From assembly GCF_000215085.1 (NCBI RefSeq), contig NC_015589.1, positions 2,616,120 to 2,680,119 of the forward strand: a stretch of DNA of 64,000 nt. The letters run 5' to 3'. A model generated the notes under the pieces. The model searched no databases. It had not been told where the DNA came from and saw only the letters and a program-made list of their open reading frames with translations. The first letter of the stretch is position 1; every line of letters starts with the position of its first letter. The translations under genes and the position numbers were made by a program. Source of the DNA: Desulforamulus ruminis DSM 2154 (GTDB lineage Bacteria; Bacillota; Desulfotomaculia; Desulfotomaculales; Desulfotomaculaceae). Shown piece after piece: positions 24,770-33,456 of the stretch.

Positions 24770-26260
24770 TTATCCTCCAATTACCGGCGGCATAATACCG
24801 TGATAGAACAACCAGGAAATGAAAAGACCGACCCACAAAATGAAGCCAAAGAGGCATACGGTGTAAACCGCCACGATGCGCCCCATGCCGGCATCCCAGA
24901 GCTTGCGAACATTGGTGATAAGACCGATGGAGAAGAAGCATAAAGCAAAAAAGACCGTTCGCAGGGCATTGGCCTGATTAGAGCCTGCTTCAGCCAGCTT
25001 GACCAGTTTGGGGTCCGACAATCCGATAAATAACAGGATAAAAAAAGTCAGGGCAAAACCAATGACAAATTTGGGGAAGCGATCCCAAATCTCCTTGGCG
25101 GATATTTTACAACGCTGGGCTGCGGCCACCCCTTTTTCATTAAGCCTGTAAATAGACCAGATAATGGCTAAAATAAAGGCCCACACGCCAATAAAGATAT
25201 CAATAAAGATCTTTGTGGTGGTGGCGGCCATTAGCATCCAGCCCTCTTCATACTGTACACCGGATGTGGCTTCCACCTTGGCCCTTACCAGCGAATCCGT
25301 AATAGCCCCGCTGGCCACCGCGCCTCCGTCGCTTTTTACCGCCAGGCCCATCCAGGCGCCGGCAACCATGGGCTCCTCATAGAGGAAAGCCTGGGCGAAC
25401 CAAGGTAAAATTAACATTTCCACCGCTACAAAAACAATGATCACGGCAGACAGAATGACCGGAACAATGGGACGGGAACGAATGGCGCCCCCGGTGGCAA
25501 TGGCCGCGGAAACCCCGCAAATGGAAATACCGGAAGCCAACGGTGCGGCCCACTCCGGAGTAAATTTGAAATATTTCCGGGATACAAAATACACTACCGG
25601 CCAATAAATTAAATAGGCCTCAACCACCGCGCAAAGTCCCCGGATGATGACCGTAGTAGCCAAACCCATGGCTCCCACGGTTTTGATCCCGATGGCCGCG
25701 CCAAGGATAACAATGCCGGTTTTAATGAACCATTCGGGCTTTGCCGCTTCCTCCAAATATCTTGCCGTACCGGGCATAAAATTGCCAATAATTAGACCCA
25801 CAATCATGGCTAGGATAAAGCCCATTTCCCCTAGGCCCAATGACCATGAAATCCCTAATTTTGTCTGGGTATCGGGGGTTGCGGCGATGTAAGCATTGTT
25901 CCCCAAAATCATGCAAAGATTGGTTATGATAAAAATAATGGAAAAACCGGCCATATACCTTTTTACGTTGGCGCCCATGGCTGCGGCGCCAATGCTGGTT
26001 AAAACCAGCAAGAAGAGGTAGGTTAGAATCAATGATGTGATGCCGGACATACTTTCCGCATAGGCCTTGGATATGGGAGCAAAGGACTTGCTTATATCCG
26101 TCCAAACGTTGTTTTTAACCACCCATCCCAACAGTTCATTGCCAAAAACCGGGCCAAGGCCTAGTAAGAAGATAAAAAGACCGAGCCAGACAGCCCACCA
26201 GTCTTCATTTTTAAGCATTGGCACCTTGCCGCATACCGAAGCTTTACCTTCTTCAATCAT
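24770..26260 (-). CDS. Putative sulfate exporter family transporter (YeiH/UPF0324 type, long form)
   Basis: A 496-residue integral membrane protein with about twelve hydrophobic segments. The YeiH core is recognisable in the family motifs ILGAAIGIKTVGAMGL, PLASGISICGVSAAIATGGA and WMGLAVKSDGGAVASGAITD. It is longer than the 340-350 residue YeiH proteins, with added helices at the N-terminus and between the halves, as in versions found in sulfate reducers. Sulfonate or sulfate export is the family annotation but is not proven. The ATG at 26260 follows AAGGAGGGG. A 19-codon basic open frame (26253-26312) overlaps the start and might be a leader peptide. Confidence 0.85.
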   Translation of the reverse strand: MIEEGKASVCGKVPMLKNEDWWAVWLGLFIFLLGLGPVFGNELLGWVVKNNVWTDISKSFAPISKAYAESMSGITSLILTYLFLLVLTSIGAAAMGANVKRYMAGFSIIFIITNLCMILGNNAYIAATPDTQTKLGISWSLGLGEMGFILAMIVGLIIGNFMPGTARYLEEAAKPEWFIKTGIVILGAAIGIKTVGAMGLATTVIIRGLCAVVEAYLIYWPVVYFVSRKYFKFTPEWAAPLASGISICGVSAAIATGGAIRSRPIVPVILSAVIIVFVAVEMLILPWFAQAFLYEEPMVAGAWMGLAVKSDGGAVASGAITDSLVRAKVEATSGVQYEEGWMLMAATTTKIFIDIFIGVWAFILAIIWSIYRLNEKGVAAAQRCKISAKEIWDRFPKFVIGFALTFFILLFIGLSDPKLVKLAEAGSNQANALRTVFFALCFFSIGLITNVRKLWDAGMGRIVAVYTVCLFGFILWVGLFISWLFYHGIMPPVIGG

Positions 26261-26779
26261 TTTTTCCCCTCCTTATTAGGTTTTTGGAAATCCCCTTCGC
26301 CTTTTCCTTCATATCCCACCCCCTTTTATTAAAATATTTTGATAATTCAATCATATTATACAATAATTCCTTAGCCCGAAAGGGCGAATTATGTCGACGC
26401 TGATTTATGAAAAAAAAGTAAGAGGGTCATTACTTACTAAATCATATTAAGCCTCCCTCTCTTATATTAAAAAAACTTGACCCCCACCAAACTTTATTGC
26501 AGGCCGGAAGCCTCCGGTACCCTTTCTGTTCGATTCAAGATCCAACAAAAAAAGAGCTGATGCGGAAAGACCTAGAAAGCCTTCTAATGCAACGCTCCTT
26601 ATTTACTAAAAAAGAATAGAGCACGGATTTTACGGATTTCCACTGATTCACACGGATTTTTTAATTTTTAAATAAAATCCGCGTAAATCCGTATTATCCG
26701 TTCAATCCGCGTTCTATTCTCTGCCGTTCTTTTAGCGTAATATTTAAAAAGTAGTTTGCCACACTCCCAATTCTTTAAT
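26261..26779. other. Intergenic region holding the exporter promoter and repeat copy 2
   Basis: No convincing gene in 518 bases. The left part is AT-rich and must hold the promoter of the YeiH-type gene. The short minus-strand frame 26253-26312 (MKEKAKGISKNLIRRGKND) has a GGGGGTGG RBS and overlaps the transporter start. A loose inverted repeat (AGAGGG near 26421, CCCTCT near 26455) and repeat copy 2 fill the rest. Confidence 0.4.
26615..26718. repeat. Dispersed GGATT inverted repeat, copy 2
   Basis: Left arm AATAGAGCACGGATTTTACG and right arm ending CAATCCGCGTTCTATT, with GGATT units spaced every 10-12 bases in both arms around an AT-rich centre. The 30 bases to the left (GCTCCTTATTTACTAAAAAA) match the left flank of copy 4. 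It lies 62 bases beyond the 3' end of the chemoreceptor gene. Confidence 0.88.
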
Positions 26780-28156
26780 TTAAACCAGCCGAATGTCCGT
26801 TCCTAAGACACCAATAACCTGATTTTCTATCCGTATGGGCACCGATACCGTGAGGCAGGGCTGCCTGGTGATGGCGGATATATATACCGGAGAAGTATAG
26901 CATTCTCCCGTCATGGCCCGCTGCCACCAGTCCCGTACTCTGGCATTGGCTAAAGCCGCCGCCGGAACAGAGTAAACAAACCTGCCGCCGGCATCATTGG
27001 ACCAAATGGCTTCTATGTCCGGGTTATGATCCTTCAGTGTCAAAAGAACGCCCCTGTGCAATTCAACGTCCATGCTTTTGATGTCACTTCCCTGGGCACA
27101 TTCCTTTAACATCCTGCCCACCTCCTCCACCCTTGAGGCCGTCTGAGTCTCTACGGTATAAGTCAAGGGATTTTTATCCACCACCTTTTTCAATTCCTCC
27201 GCCAGCTTCGCCATCATTTCCCCGGTGTGAACAATGGCCTCCAGATCTTTGCTCCGGGCATTTAGCCGGGCGGACATTTCTTGGAGCCCCTGATTTACGT
27301 CTTTAAAAGTCTCTTTGACCGTACCGTTAACCCTTTGAATTAAAGCAAAACTGCCCTTAAACACATCCTCTACATTGTGAACCTGTTCTGTCATTGAAGT
27401 AGAAGTTTCCATACTCTTGCCGATACTGCCAACCACTTCTTTTACATCCCCGCTCATTTCATCTAAAACCTTGGCGGTTTGTTTAACGGCATCCGCCGTT
27501 CGATCCGAAAGTTTGCCAATTTCTTCGGCCACCACACCAAAACCCCGGCCGTGTTCTCCGGCCCGGGCGGCCTCAATGGCTGCATTTAAGGCCAGCAGCT
27601 TTGTTTGTTCGGAAATTCCGCCAATGGCTTCAGATATTTGCTGCACTTGATCCACCGCTTCCTGCAGGGTTTTAACCTGTTCTCTTAAAAGGCCATGGCT
27701 GGCGGTGATTTCTGAGATAAATCCGTTCACTTTGCCAATGGCCCGATTGCTTTCCTGAACCGCCTCTTCACTTTCTATAAAATCTTTCTCCAGTAAATCT
27801 CCGGTGTCTTGCAATTCACCGGTTAAATCCTGCATATGCTCAAAGGCCCCGTGAATATCCGATGTGGCCTGTACGGATACCGCCATCTGGTCCGAGGCAG
27901 CCTGCACCTGTTGAGAGGAAAGCTGTATTTCCTGGGCCAGAGATCTGGCTTTTAAAATCAGATCGTAAACAGCAGCAAACTCCTGCTTGTTTTCTGTTGG
28001 TCCGGAGTCCATGGGAAACTGAATCTGCTGCCAATGGTTTATGTCCCTTTCAATATGGCTTAATGCACTTTTGCATTTTTCCAGCTTCCTATAGGCAATG
28101 ATCCCCACCACCAGCGACGCCGCCAGGAACCCGGCCAAAAATGATACCGCAGTCAT
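26780..28156 (-). CDS. Methyl-accepting chemotaxis protein with C-terminal Cache-like domain
   Basis: A 458-residue chemoreceptor. One N-terminal membrane helix (residues 4-22) anchors it, followed by a coiled coil. The signalling tip is centred on the hairpin sequence [20 protein letters not shown] followed by [13 protein letters not shown] (about 195-230). After more coiled coil, the C-terminal 110 residues ([56 protein letters not shown]) resemble the membrane-distal part of a Cache sensor. With a single N-terminal anchor this sensor would be cytoplasmic and after the signalling domain, the reverse of the usual order. The ligand is unknown. Confidence 0.88.
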   Translation of the reverse strand: MTAVSFLAGFLAASLVVGIIAYRKLEKCKSALSHIERDINHWQQIQFPMDSGPTENKQEFAAVYDLILKARSLAQEIQLSSQQVQAASDQMAVSVQATSDIHGAFEHMQDLTGELQDTGDLLEKDFIESEEAVQESNRAIGKVNGFISEITASHGLLREQVKTLQEAVDQVQQISEAIGGISEQTKLLALNAAIEAARAGEHGRGFGVVAEEIGKLSDRTADAVKQTAKVLDEMSGDVKEVVGSIGKSMETSTSMTEQVHNVEDVFKGSFALIQRVNGTVKETFKDVNQGLQEMSARLNARSKDLEAIVHTGEMMAKLAEELKKVVDKNPLTYTVETQTASRVEEVGRMLKECAQGSDIKSMDVELHRGVLLTLKDHNPDIEAIWSNDAGGRFVYSVPAAALANARVRDWWQRAMTGECYTSPVYISAITRQPCLTVSVPIRIENQVIGVLGTDIRLV

Positions 28157-28173
28157 GACTTACCCCCTAATAG

Positions 28174-28213
28174 AAAAAATAAGCCTGCCTCCTTAAATAA
28201 AAGGAGACAGGCA
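28174..28213 (-). terminator. Hairpin with U-tract in the leader of the chemoreceptor gene
   Basis: On the minus strand GCCTGTCTCCTT pairs with AAGGAGGCAGGC around TTATTT, followed by TTATTTTTTC. It lies about 20 bases upstream of the start codon in the sense direction, so it may be an attenuator; the RBS GGGGG follows it. It could also end transcription coming from upstream on that strand. Confidence 0.6.
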
Positions 28214-28424
28214 TCTTTGCCGTTCTAATGATGATACGCCGTTGTATCAGTTCAGTAAATTTTAACACATTATTCATAACTAGGATATACTTCCATGCTA
28301 ATATATACATGTATACTTTCGCTTTTCGTCCTGCTCTAAAGACGGTAAATTGTCTATATCGTTTATCATTACCTTATTTTATACTTGGAATCTTTATGAT
28401 CCAAGAGATTGGGGGAGATTTATC

Positions 28425-29522
28425 ATGCGCAGGGTAAGAATCTTTGCCTTGGAACCCGGTCAAAAGGTCGGCAGGACCATTTATAGCAGCATGGGAGAAA
28501 CCCTGCTGGAAGCAGGAGTTACTCTAACGCCAAAGTACATTAATACGCTCATAAAGATGGGTATCCCTTATATTTATATTGATGACGGTCTTTTAACCGA
28601 CATGGTGGTGGACGATACCGTCAGCCTTGAAACCCGGATGGCCGCAGTCCAGCAAGTAAAGAATATTTTGCTGGAAACCAAGGAGTCCGGAAGGCTGGTG
28701 ATTAAACCGGAGGCCATCTACAGCACTGTGCGAAATTTTACCGACCAACTGTTGTCGAACAAATCCCTGATGGTAAACTTAGTCGATCTCCGTACTCAGG
28801 ATGACTACACCTTTGCCCATTCGGTCAATGTTTGTATTTTATCCCTGATGGTGGGCATCACCCTGAATTTTTCCCGTGAAGCCTTGGCTTTACTGGGAAT
28901 TGCCGCCTTGTTGCATGATTTGGGCAAAGTCAATATTCCGGATAGGATATTAAACAAACCGGCCAACCTTACTCCGGAAGAATATGAAATCATGAGAAAG
29001 CACACCTTATATGGTTATGAAATCATCCAATCCGCCAAGGGTTTTGATGCAACAACGGCGGTGATTGCTCTGCAGCACCATGAATGTTATGACGGTTCCG
29101 GGTATCCTCAGGGCATTAGCGGAGAAGCCTTCCTTGAGATGGCGCAGATTGTTGGCATTGCAGACAAATTTGACGCCTTGACAGCCAACCGCATTTACAG
29201 AAAAGCCTTCCCTGCCCATGAAGCCTATGAGATGTGTGCCGCATCGGGTAATTTTCTGTTTAAGGCCAATATTGTGAAAGCCTTTCTCCAAAATATTGCG
29301 GCCTATCCCAGCGGGTCACTGGTGGAACTGAATACAGGGGAATTTGCGGTGGTAAAGGATACGCCCCGGGGGCTCTCCCGGTTTCCGGATGTGCGAATTT
29401 TATACGACCGGCATCGTCGGCCCCTCCCCTTGTTCAAAGAAATATCTTTATCCAAAACCGTGGGCTTAAGCATCGTAAAAGTTTTAAATGAAGAAGAAAT
29501 TCGTTCCCTGGTAGGCCAGTAA
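28425..29522 (+). CDS. HD-GYP domain protein, probable cyclic-di-GMP phosphodiesterase
   Basis: A 365-residue cytoplasmic protein. The N-terminal 120 residues form a DUF3391-like or regulator-like module (RIFALEPGQKVGRTIYSSMG and TLTPKYINTLIKMGIPYIYI), then the HD-GYP domain. Metal and catalytic motifs are HDLGK at about 164-168, HHECYDGSGYP at about 218-228 and the following GISGEAF. A short tail domain (PSGSLVELNTGEFAVVKDT, DVRILYD) follows. Such enzymes hydrolyse c-di-GMP. The frame opens at 28350, but ATG 28425 has the RBS GGGGGAG. It is divergent from the chemoreceptor gene, consistent with signalling functions grouped together. Confidence 0.93.
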   Translation: MRRVRIFALEPGQKVGRTIYSSMGETLLEAGVTLTPKYINTLIKMGIPYIYIDDGLLTDMVVDDTVSLETRMAAVQQVKNILLETKESGRLVIKPEAIYSTVRNFTDQLLSNKSLMVNLVDLRTQDDYTFAHSVNVCILSLMVGITLNFSREALALLGIAALLHDLGKVNIPDRILNKPANLTPEEYEIMRKHTLYGYEIIQSAKGFDATTAVIALQHHECYDGSGYPQGISGEAFLEMAQIVGIADKFDALTANRIYRKAFPAHEAYEMCAASGNFLFKANIVKAFLQNIAAYPSGSLVELNTGEFAVVKDTPRGLSRFPDVRILYDRHRRPLPLFKEISLSKTVGLSIVKVLNEEEIRSLVGQ

Positions 29523-29621
29523 ACCAGGGAATTTTGTTTTTGCCAGCCTGGATTTTAGAGTATATAAATCCCACTAAATGTAAATATTATTTTTATCTGA
29601 CTCATAATCTAGGAGAAAATC

Positions 29622-30275
29622 ATGACTTCTAAATTTAAACGACTTCCCAAACACATTGGCGTTATACCGGACGGCAACAGAAGATGGGCCCAGGCCCAGG
29701 GGTTACTGAAGGAGCAGGGCTATGCCCATGGAATTAACCCCGGTTTTATGCTCTACGAAACCTGTCTGGAACTGGGAATACCGGAGTTAACCTTTTATGG
29801 CTTTACCCAGGATAACACCAAACGTCCCTCTGTTCAAAAACAAGCTTTTCAAAAGGCCTGTGTGGATGCGGTTATGACTTTGGCCAACCGTGACGCCTCT
29901 TTATTAGTCATTGGCAATACCAATTCCCCACAGTTTCCCGAAGAACTGCTTCCCTTTACCACCCGCAAAGTCTTTGGACAAGGTTTAATTAAAATAAATT
30001 TTCTGGTAAACTATGGTTGGAAGTGGGATTTAACCCATGGCTTTAACAGCGGTTCATCCGGCGATATTCACAATTCCATTGCTTCCAGCGATATTTCCCG
30101 AATTGATCTGATCATCCGCTGGGGCGGTCGGAGAAGGCTCAGTGGTTTTTTACCGGTGCAATCCATCTATGCGGATTTTTACGTGGTTGACCATTTCTGG
30201 CCGGACTTTGAACAAAAGCATTTCTATGAAGCGCTAAAATGGTATGAAGAGCAAGATATTACCCTGGGCGGTTAA
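29622..30275 (+). CDS. Divergent cis-prenyltransferase (undecaprenyl diphosphate synthase family)
   Basis: A 217-residue member of the UppS family. HIGVIPDGNRRWAQ carries the first substrate-binding Asp. YGFTQDNTKRP replaces the usual FSxENxxRP, and DLIIRWGGRRRLSGFLPVQS then IYADF corresponds to the DLxIRTGGExRxSNFLLWQ and AYxEL motifs. Two acidic residues that hold Mg2+ or diphosphate in UppS are changed here: the Glu of GGE is Arg, and the Glu of AYxEL is Asp. The protein is shorter than the 240-260 residues of UppS and not in an rseP/dxr/cdsA cluster. It is probably not the housekeeping enzyme, and its product is unknown. Confidence 0.85.
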   Translation: MTSKFKRLPKHIGVIPDGNRRWAQAQGLLKEQGYAHGINPGFMLYETCLELGIPELTFYGFTQDNTKRPSVQKQAFQKACVDAVMTLANRDASLLVIGNTNSPQFPEELLPFTTRKVFGQGLIKINFLVNYGWKWDLTHGFNSGSSGDIHNSIASSDISRIDLIIRWGGRRRLSGFLPVQSIYADFYVVDHFWPDFEQKHFYEALKWYEEQDITLGG

Positions 30276-30538
30276 GTCAATTATGCAAACTCAATTATTG
30301 GCTAAATTTTTATTAAAAATTCATTGAAAATATAGGTCGGCCATGTTACTATAAATTTAATCCCAGCGTAACTGTTAAATAGTGGTTTCCATAATATGTC
30401 ACCGCTGCGGGAATTATGCTTTTAAATGACGGATTCAAGCTAAAAGCAAATAAAAATCCGCCTTGTCGTCTGAATTTTCCAAAACAGAAGATTTATCACT
30501 CTTTTCAAAAACCTGCCCTGTAAAGGAGGAGGTACACC

Positions 30539-31750
30539 ATGATGGCTTCCATGGAACGGAATGCACCGCCCATAGCCCCTCTGGCCAATGGAATTGGTAA
30601 CTCTACCTTTCTAAAGGCCAAAAAAATTTTTTTTGATTCCCTGCCCTTTCCCTGGGTTCTTTTGGAGAACCGTTCCATTCAGGATAACCATTACGATATT
30701 GAAATTTTTGAACCGGATAAATCCTTGGGAGTTGCTATCAGTGTAAGCATTAAAGGTACAACCAATCTGCAAATCAATCATGACTGGATAAAATTATCCT
30801 TGCCCGTTGATCAGTTAATTGGTTTTTATGATGAAATGGAAAAACCTTTACTGCTTTCCCTGGTTGATGTGGAAAAAGAACAGGTTTTTTGGCTTTTAAC
30901 CCAGCATTATGTACATAATATCCTCGATGTGTCATCTCCGGGCTGGCGCAATAAAAAAACCGTCACCCTTAAAATTCCTTTTGACCAGCAACTATCCACC
31001 TCAGGTCCTCTGTTATGGACTCATCTTCTGGAAACTTTGGAACTTACTTATTTCAGAAATTTTCATACTCCCTACCGTGAAATCAGCAGCAGAATTCAGA
31101 ACTACACCAATTCCCCCGGACAGATGGAACTGGCCCTAAAAAGGGAAATGGAGAAGCAATATAAAAAGCAAATTCGACAAAAGTCGGAATGTTCTGTAGA
31201 AGGCTGTCATTCCTGTTCGGAAGATGAAATGGACGATACGCTGTCCTTCCATGCGGATAACCTGATTCAGAAAAGCCTGGAACATGCCCAACAACTTAAA
31301 TTGCTTGACCCGAAGGAAAACCGGACCGCCTTTTATTGTATCCGGGAGGCCCTTGATCATTCCGGACGCCATGCCACCCTGGGGGTTCGCCATACGGCCA
31401 TAGGCGAAATGTCTTTCTATGACTACCTCTTGTACTTTATGAAGGTTTTTGATACGGGCAGACTTCAGTCCATTGATTGCCTCATCCGCCCGGAAGAACA
31501 CCTGCGTTATTTTAAAGCCTTGAGAGAACTAACCACAGCCATTTCTTCCGCCCTGGATGACGGCGAAATTTTTGCTACCAGCATGCTGATGATACGGCTG
31601 GCGGATACCTACTTATTTGCGATCCCTTATATCAGCAAAACTTTTGGCCAGGAACAGGCTTCTCCACTGCTGGATTATGCCCAGACCCTCCTTGTTCTGG
31701 CTCATGAACTGGCCTCCCTGGTGGAGGCGCCGGGACGCATTCTGCAATAA
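30539..31750 (+). CDS. Protein of unknown function with DUF4365-like N-terminal domain
   Basis: A 403-residue soluble protein with an excellent RBS (AAAGGAGGAGG). Residues about 25-190 have the pattern of DUF4365 domains (DNHYDIEIFEPDKSLGVAIS followed by VSIKGTT, then LIGFYDEMEKPLLLSLVDVE and FWLLTQHYV). These are predicted nuclease-like folds related to restriction endonucleases. The rest is alpha-helical, with a Cys cluster (CSVEGCHSC at about 221-229) and no domain I recognise. No partner gene is near: a cis-prenyltransferase lies upstream and the Tmc-like pair converges from downstream. It could belong to defence or DNA metabolism, but that is a guess. Confidence 0.7.
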   Translation: MMASMERNAPPIAPLANGIGNSTFLKAKKIFFDSLPFPWVLLENRSIQDNHYDIEIFEPDKSLGVAISVSIKGTTNLQINHDWIKLSLPVDQLIGFYDEMEKPLLLSLVDVEKEQVFWLLTQHYVHNILDVSSPGWRNKKTVTLKIPFDQQLSTSGPLLWTHLLETLELTYFRNFHTPYREISSRIQNYTNSPGQMELALKREMEKQYKKQIRQKSECSVEGCHSCSEDEMDDTLSFHADNLIQKSLEHAQQLKLLDPKENRTAFYCIREALDHSGRHATLGVRHTAIGEMSFYDYLLYFMKVFDTGRLQSIDCLIRPEEHLRYFKALRELTTAISSALDDGEIFATSMLMIRLADTYLFAIPYISKTFGQEQASPLLDYAQTLLVLAHELASLVEAPGRILQ

Positions 31751-31754
31751 AAAA

Positions 31755-31778
31755 ACACGCCTGGAATTCCAGGCGTGT
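31755..31778. terminator. Terminator hairpin between convergent genes
   Basis: Perfect palindrome ACACGCCTGG-AATT-CCAGGCGTGT. On the minus strand it is followed by TTTTTTTATT, so it mainly ends the TmcB-like gene; in the plus direction the U-tract is poor. Confidence 0.85.
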
Positions 31779-31797
31779 CCTTAAATGGTTCATTGAT

Positions 31798-33426
31798 TTA
31801 TTTATGAATGTGCTGTGCGGCAAACTCCTCTTCATCCAGGAACTCCAGGAAGGGTTTGTCAAACATGACCATGGCATTCACTACTAACTCAACTAAACCG
31901 CCATAATGAACGTTAAACTTGGCCGTGGCTTGATAGTACTCCAGAATATCCCGAATGGCCCCTTTACAGTTTGAGCAGGGAGCCGCAACATATTTAGGAA
32001 TGTCTAATTCCATTTCACCCTTAAAGGCTTCCAGGATTTGTTTAAATTTCATGCGGCTGCTTACTTTGTTTCTAAATTCAGGGAAGTTAAAGGACTTCAT
32101 AATGGCAAAGCCACTACCGCCGCCACAGCAGAAGTTCTTCGCCCCATGGGGATACATTTCCCTGAACTGGGGAGCCACTGCTTTAATAATGTCACGCTGG
32201 GGCTGCATAATCCCCATCATGCGGACCACGTTGCAGGGATCGTGCATGGTGACCGGGAAATTATTGCGCATGGGGTCCAGCTTGTAAACTCCCTTTTTAA
32301 TAATGTCGGCCAGCAAAGGCAGGAAACTTTCCCGGGGAATGTTGTCGTCCCCTACAAAAGCCCGGTCAATACTAACCATTGCGGCTTTATGGGCATGGCC
32401 GCACTCGCCCACAACAATTCTTCTTACACCCAGATCCTTAGCGGCTTTCATCTGTGCCAGACCAATCTTCCGGCTCTGGGCGTCATCATAAAACAAGCCG
32501 TAGTTCACGTTATCGTAACCGATCATGTCACTGCTCAGGGTCCAGTCCAGGCCGGCTTCCTCAAAAAGGACCACAAAGGCAGCGGGGTTTTCGGGCCAGG
32601 CCATATATTCACCGGCATTGTGGGTCAGAAGAATGTCGGCTCCCTTTTTATCCACAGGAATCTTATATTTTTTACCGGTTCTTTCGTAAAGATCGTCTTC
32701 CAGGAACTCAATCATGTCCAGGAAGGCCTCTTTGGTAATACCGGTACTGGAGCCGGTTTTTAACTGCAGCATGGAGCCTTTTTCATGCAAGGGTTTGGGC
32801 GCAATACCCATTTCCATACTAAACAGCTTTCTGATCTCTCTAGTTAACAAGCCATTGTCCAGGCCCAAGGGACAGGTTTGGGCGCAACGGCGGCACAGAT
32901 TGCAGCGATAGGCCAGTTCACCGAGGCGCATGATGGTTTCGATATTAATATCAATGTCCCCACCGCTAAACTTGGACCAGAAGCCATCTCCTTTGAAGTG
33001 TTTCTTGGCAATCTTGCGAAGCACTTCCGAGCGGAAGATGGGTCTGTAAATTTCCTGTTCCCCGCTGGCTTTAAATACGTGACAAGCTTCGGAACAGGTG
33101 TTGCACTTAGCGCAATACTCAAAAGACAGCAGGAAGGGCTGCAGATAGTTTCTGTTGGTTTCATCGGAGAATAGTTTTTCCAAACCACTCAAAAACTTCT
33201 TGACCATTTCCTCTTCTTCTTCTTTGGTCTTAGGCCGGACTAAGGTTTCATTGCCCACAAAACCGTCCAGGGTGGTGCAATAGTCCTCTTTCCAGGATTC
33301 TTTTGGAGCCTTAAAATCCGGCTCCATGCCGGGTTTATCATAGGGTGCCGGCAGCGGCATTAGTTGTTCAATCTTACCCAACTGCTCAGAAGGCTTGCCT
33401 ATATCTTGGGGTCTCAGATTACTCAT
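31798..33426 (-). CDS. TmcB/HmcF-like iron-sulfur protein with CCG domains (HdrD/DsrK family)
   Basis: A 542-residue cytoplasmic-side redox protein. Two [4Fe-4S] binding motifs are seen at CAKCNTCSEAC (Cys 105/108/111/115) and CNLCRRCAQTC (175/178/181/185). Two CCG-type cysteine-rich motifs follow (DPCNVVRMMG with NFCCGGGSG, and APCSNCKGA). They resemble the active-site cluster domains of HdrB/HdrD, GlpC and DsrK. With the membrane cytochrome-like subunit upstream it forms a pair like TmcC-TmcB or HmcE-HmcF of sulfate reducers, which pass electrons between the quinone pool or extracytoplasmic donors and cytoplasmic thiol/disulfide carriers. The partner molecule is not known. Confidence 0.88.
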   Translation of the reverse strand: MSNLRPQDIGKPSEQLGKIEQLMPLPAPYDKPGMEPDFKAPKESWKEDYCTTLDGFVGNETLVRPKTKEEEEEMVKKFLSGLEKLFSDETNRNYLQPFLLSFEYCAKCNTCSEACHVFKASGEQEIYRPIFRSEVLRKIAKKHFKGDGFWSKFSGGDIDINIETIMRLGELAYRCNLCRRCAQTCPLGLDNGLLTREIRKLFSMEMGIAPKPLHEKGSMLQLKTGSSTGITKEAFLDMIEFLEDDLYERTGKKYKIPVDKKGADILLTHNAGEYMAWPENPAAFVVLFEEAGLDWTLSSDMIGYDNVNYGLFYDDAQSRKIGLAQMKAAKDLGVRRIVVGECGHAHKAAMVSIDRAFVGDDNIPRESFLPLLADIIKKGVYKLDPMRNNFPVTMHDPCNVVRMMGIMQPQRDIIKAVAPQFREMYPHGAKNFCCGGGSGFAIMKSFNFPEFRNKVSSRMKFKQILEAFKGEMELDIPKYVAAPCSNCKGAIRDILEYYQATAKFNVHYGGLVELVVNAMVMFDKPFLEFLDEEEFAAQHIHK

Positions 33427-33456
33427 AAATTATTCCTACCTCCTATCTCACAAATT

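Noticed and set aside
28174-28320. c-di-GMP riboswitch upstream of the chemoreceptor gene, suggested by the HD-GYP neighbour
   Set aside because: The conserved GEMM blocks (GGGCAAACC and GGACGCAAAGCC types) are not present; only a terminator-like hairpin is seen.
32038-32763. Plus-strand open frame of 241 codons opposite the TmcB-like gene
   Set aside because: It is the reverse of a Cys-rich conserved gene; the length comes from its codon bias, and no start signal is present.
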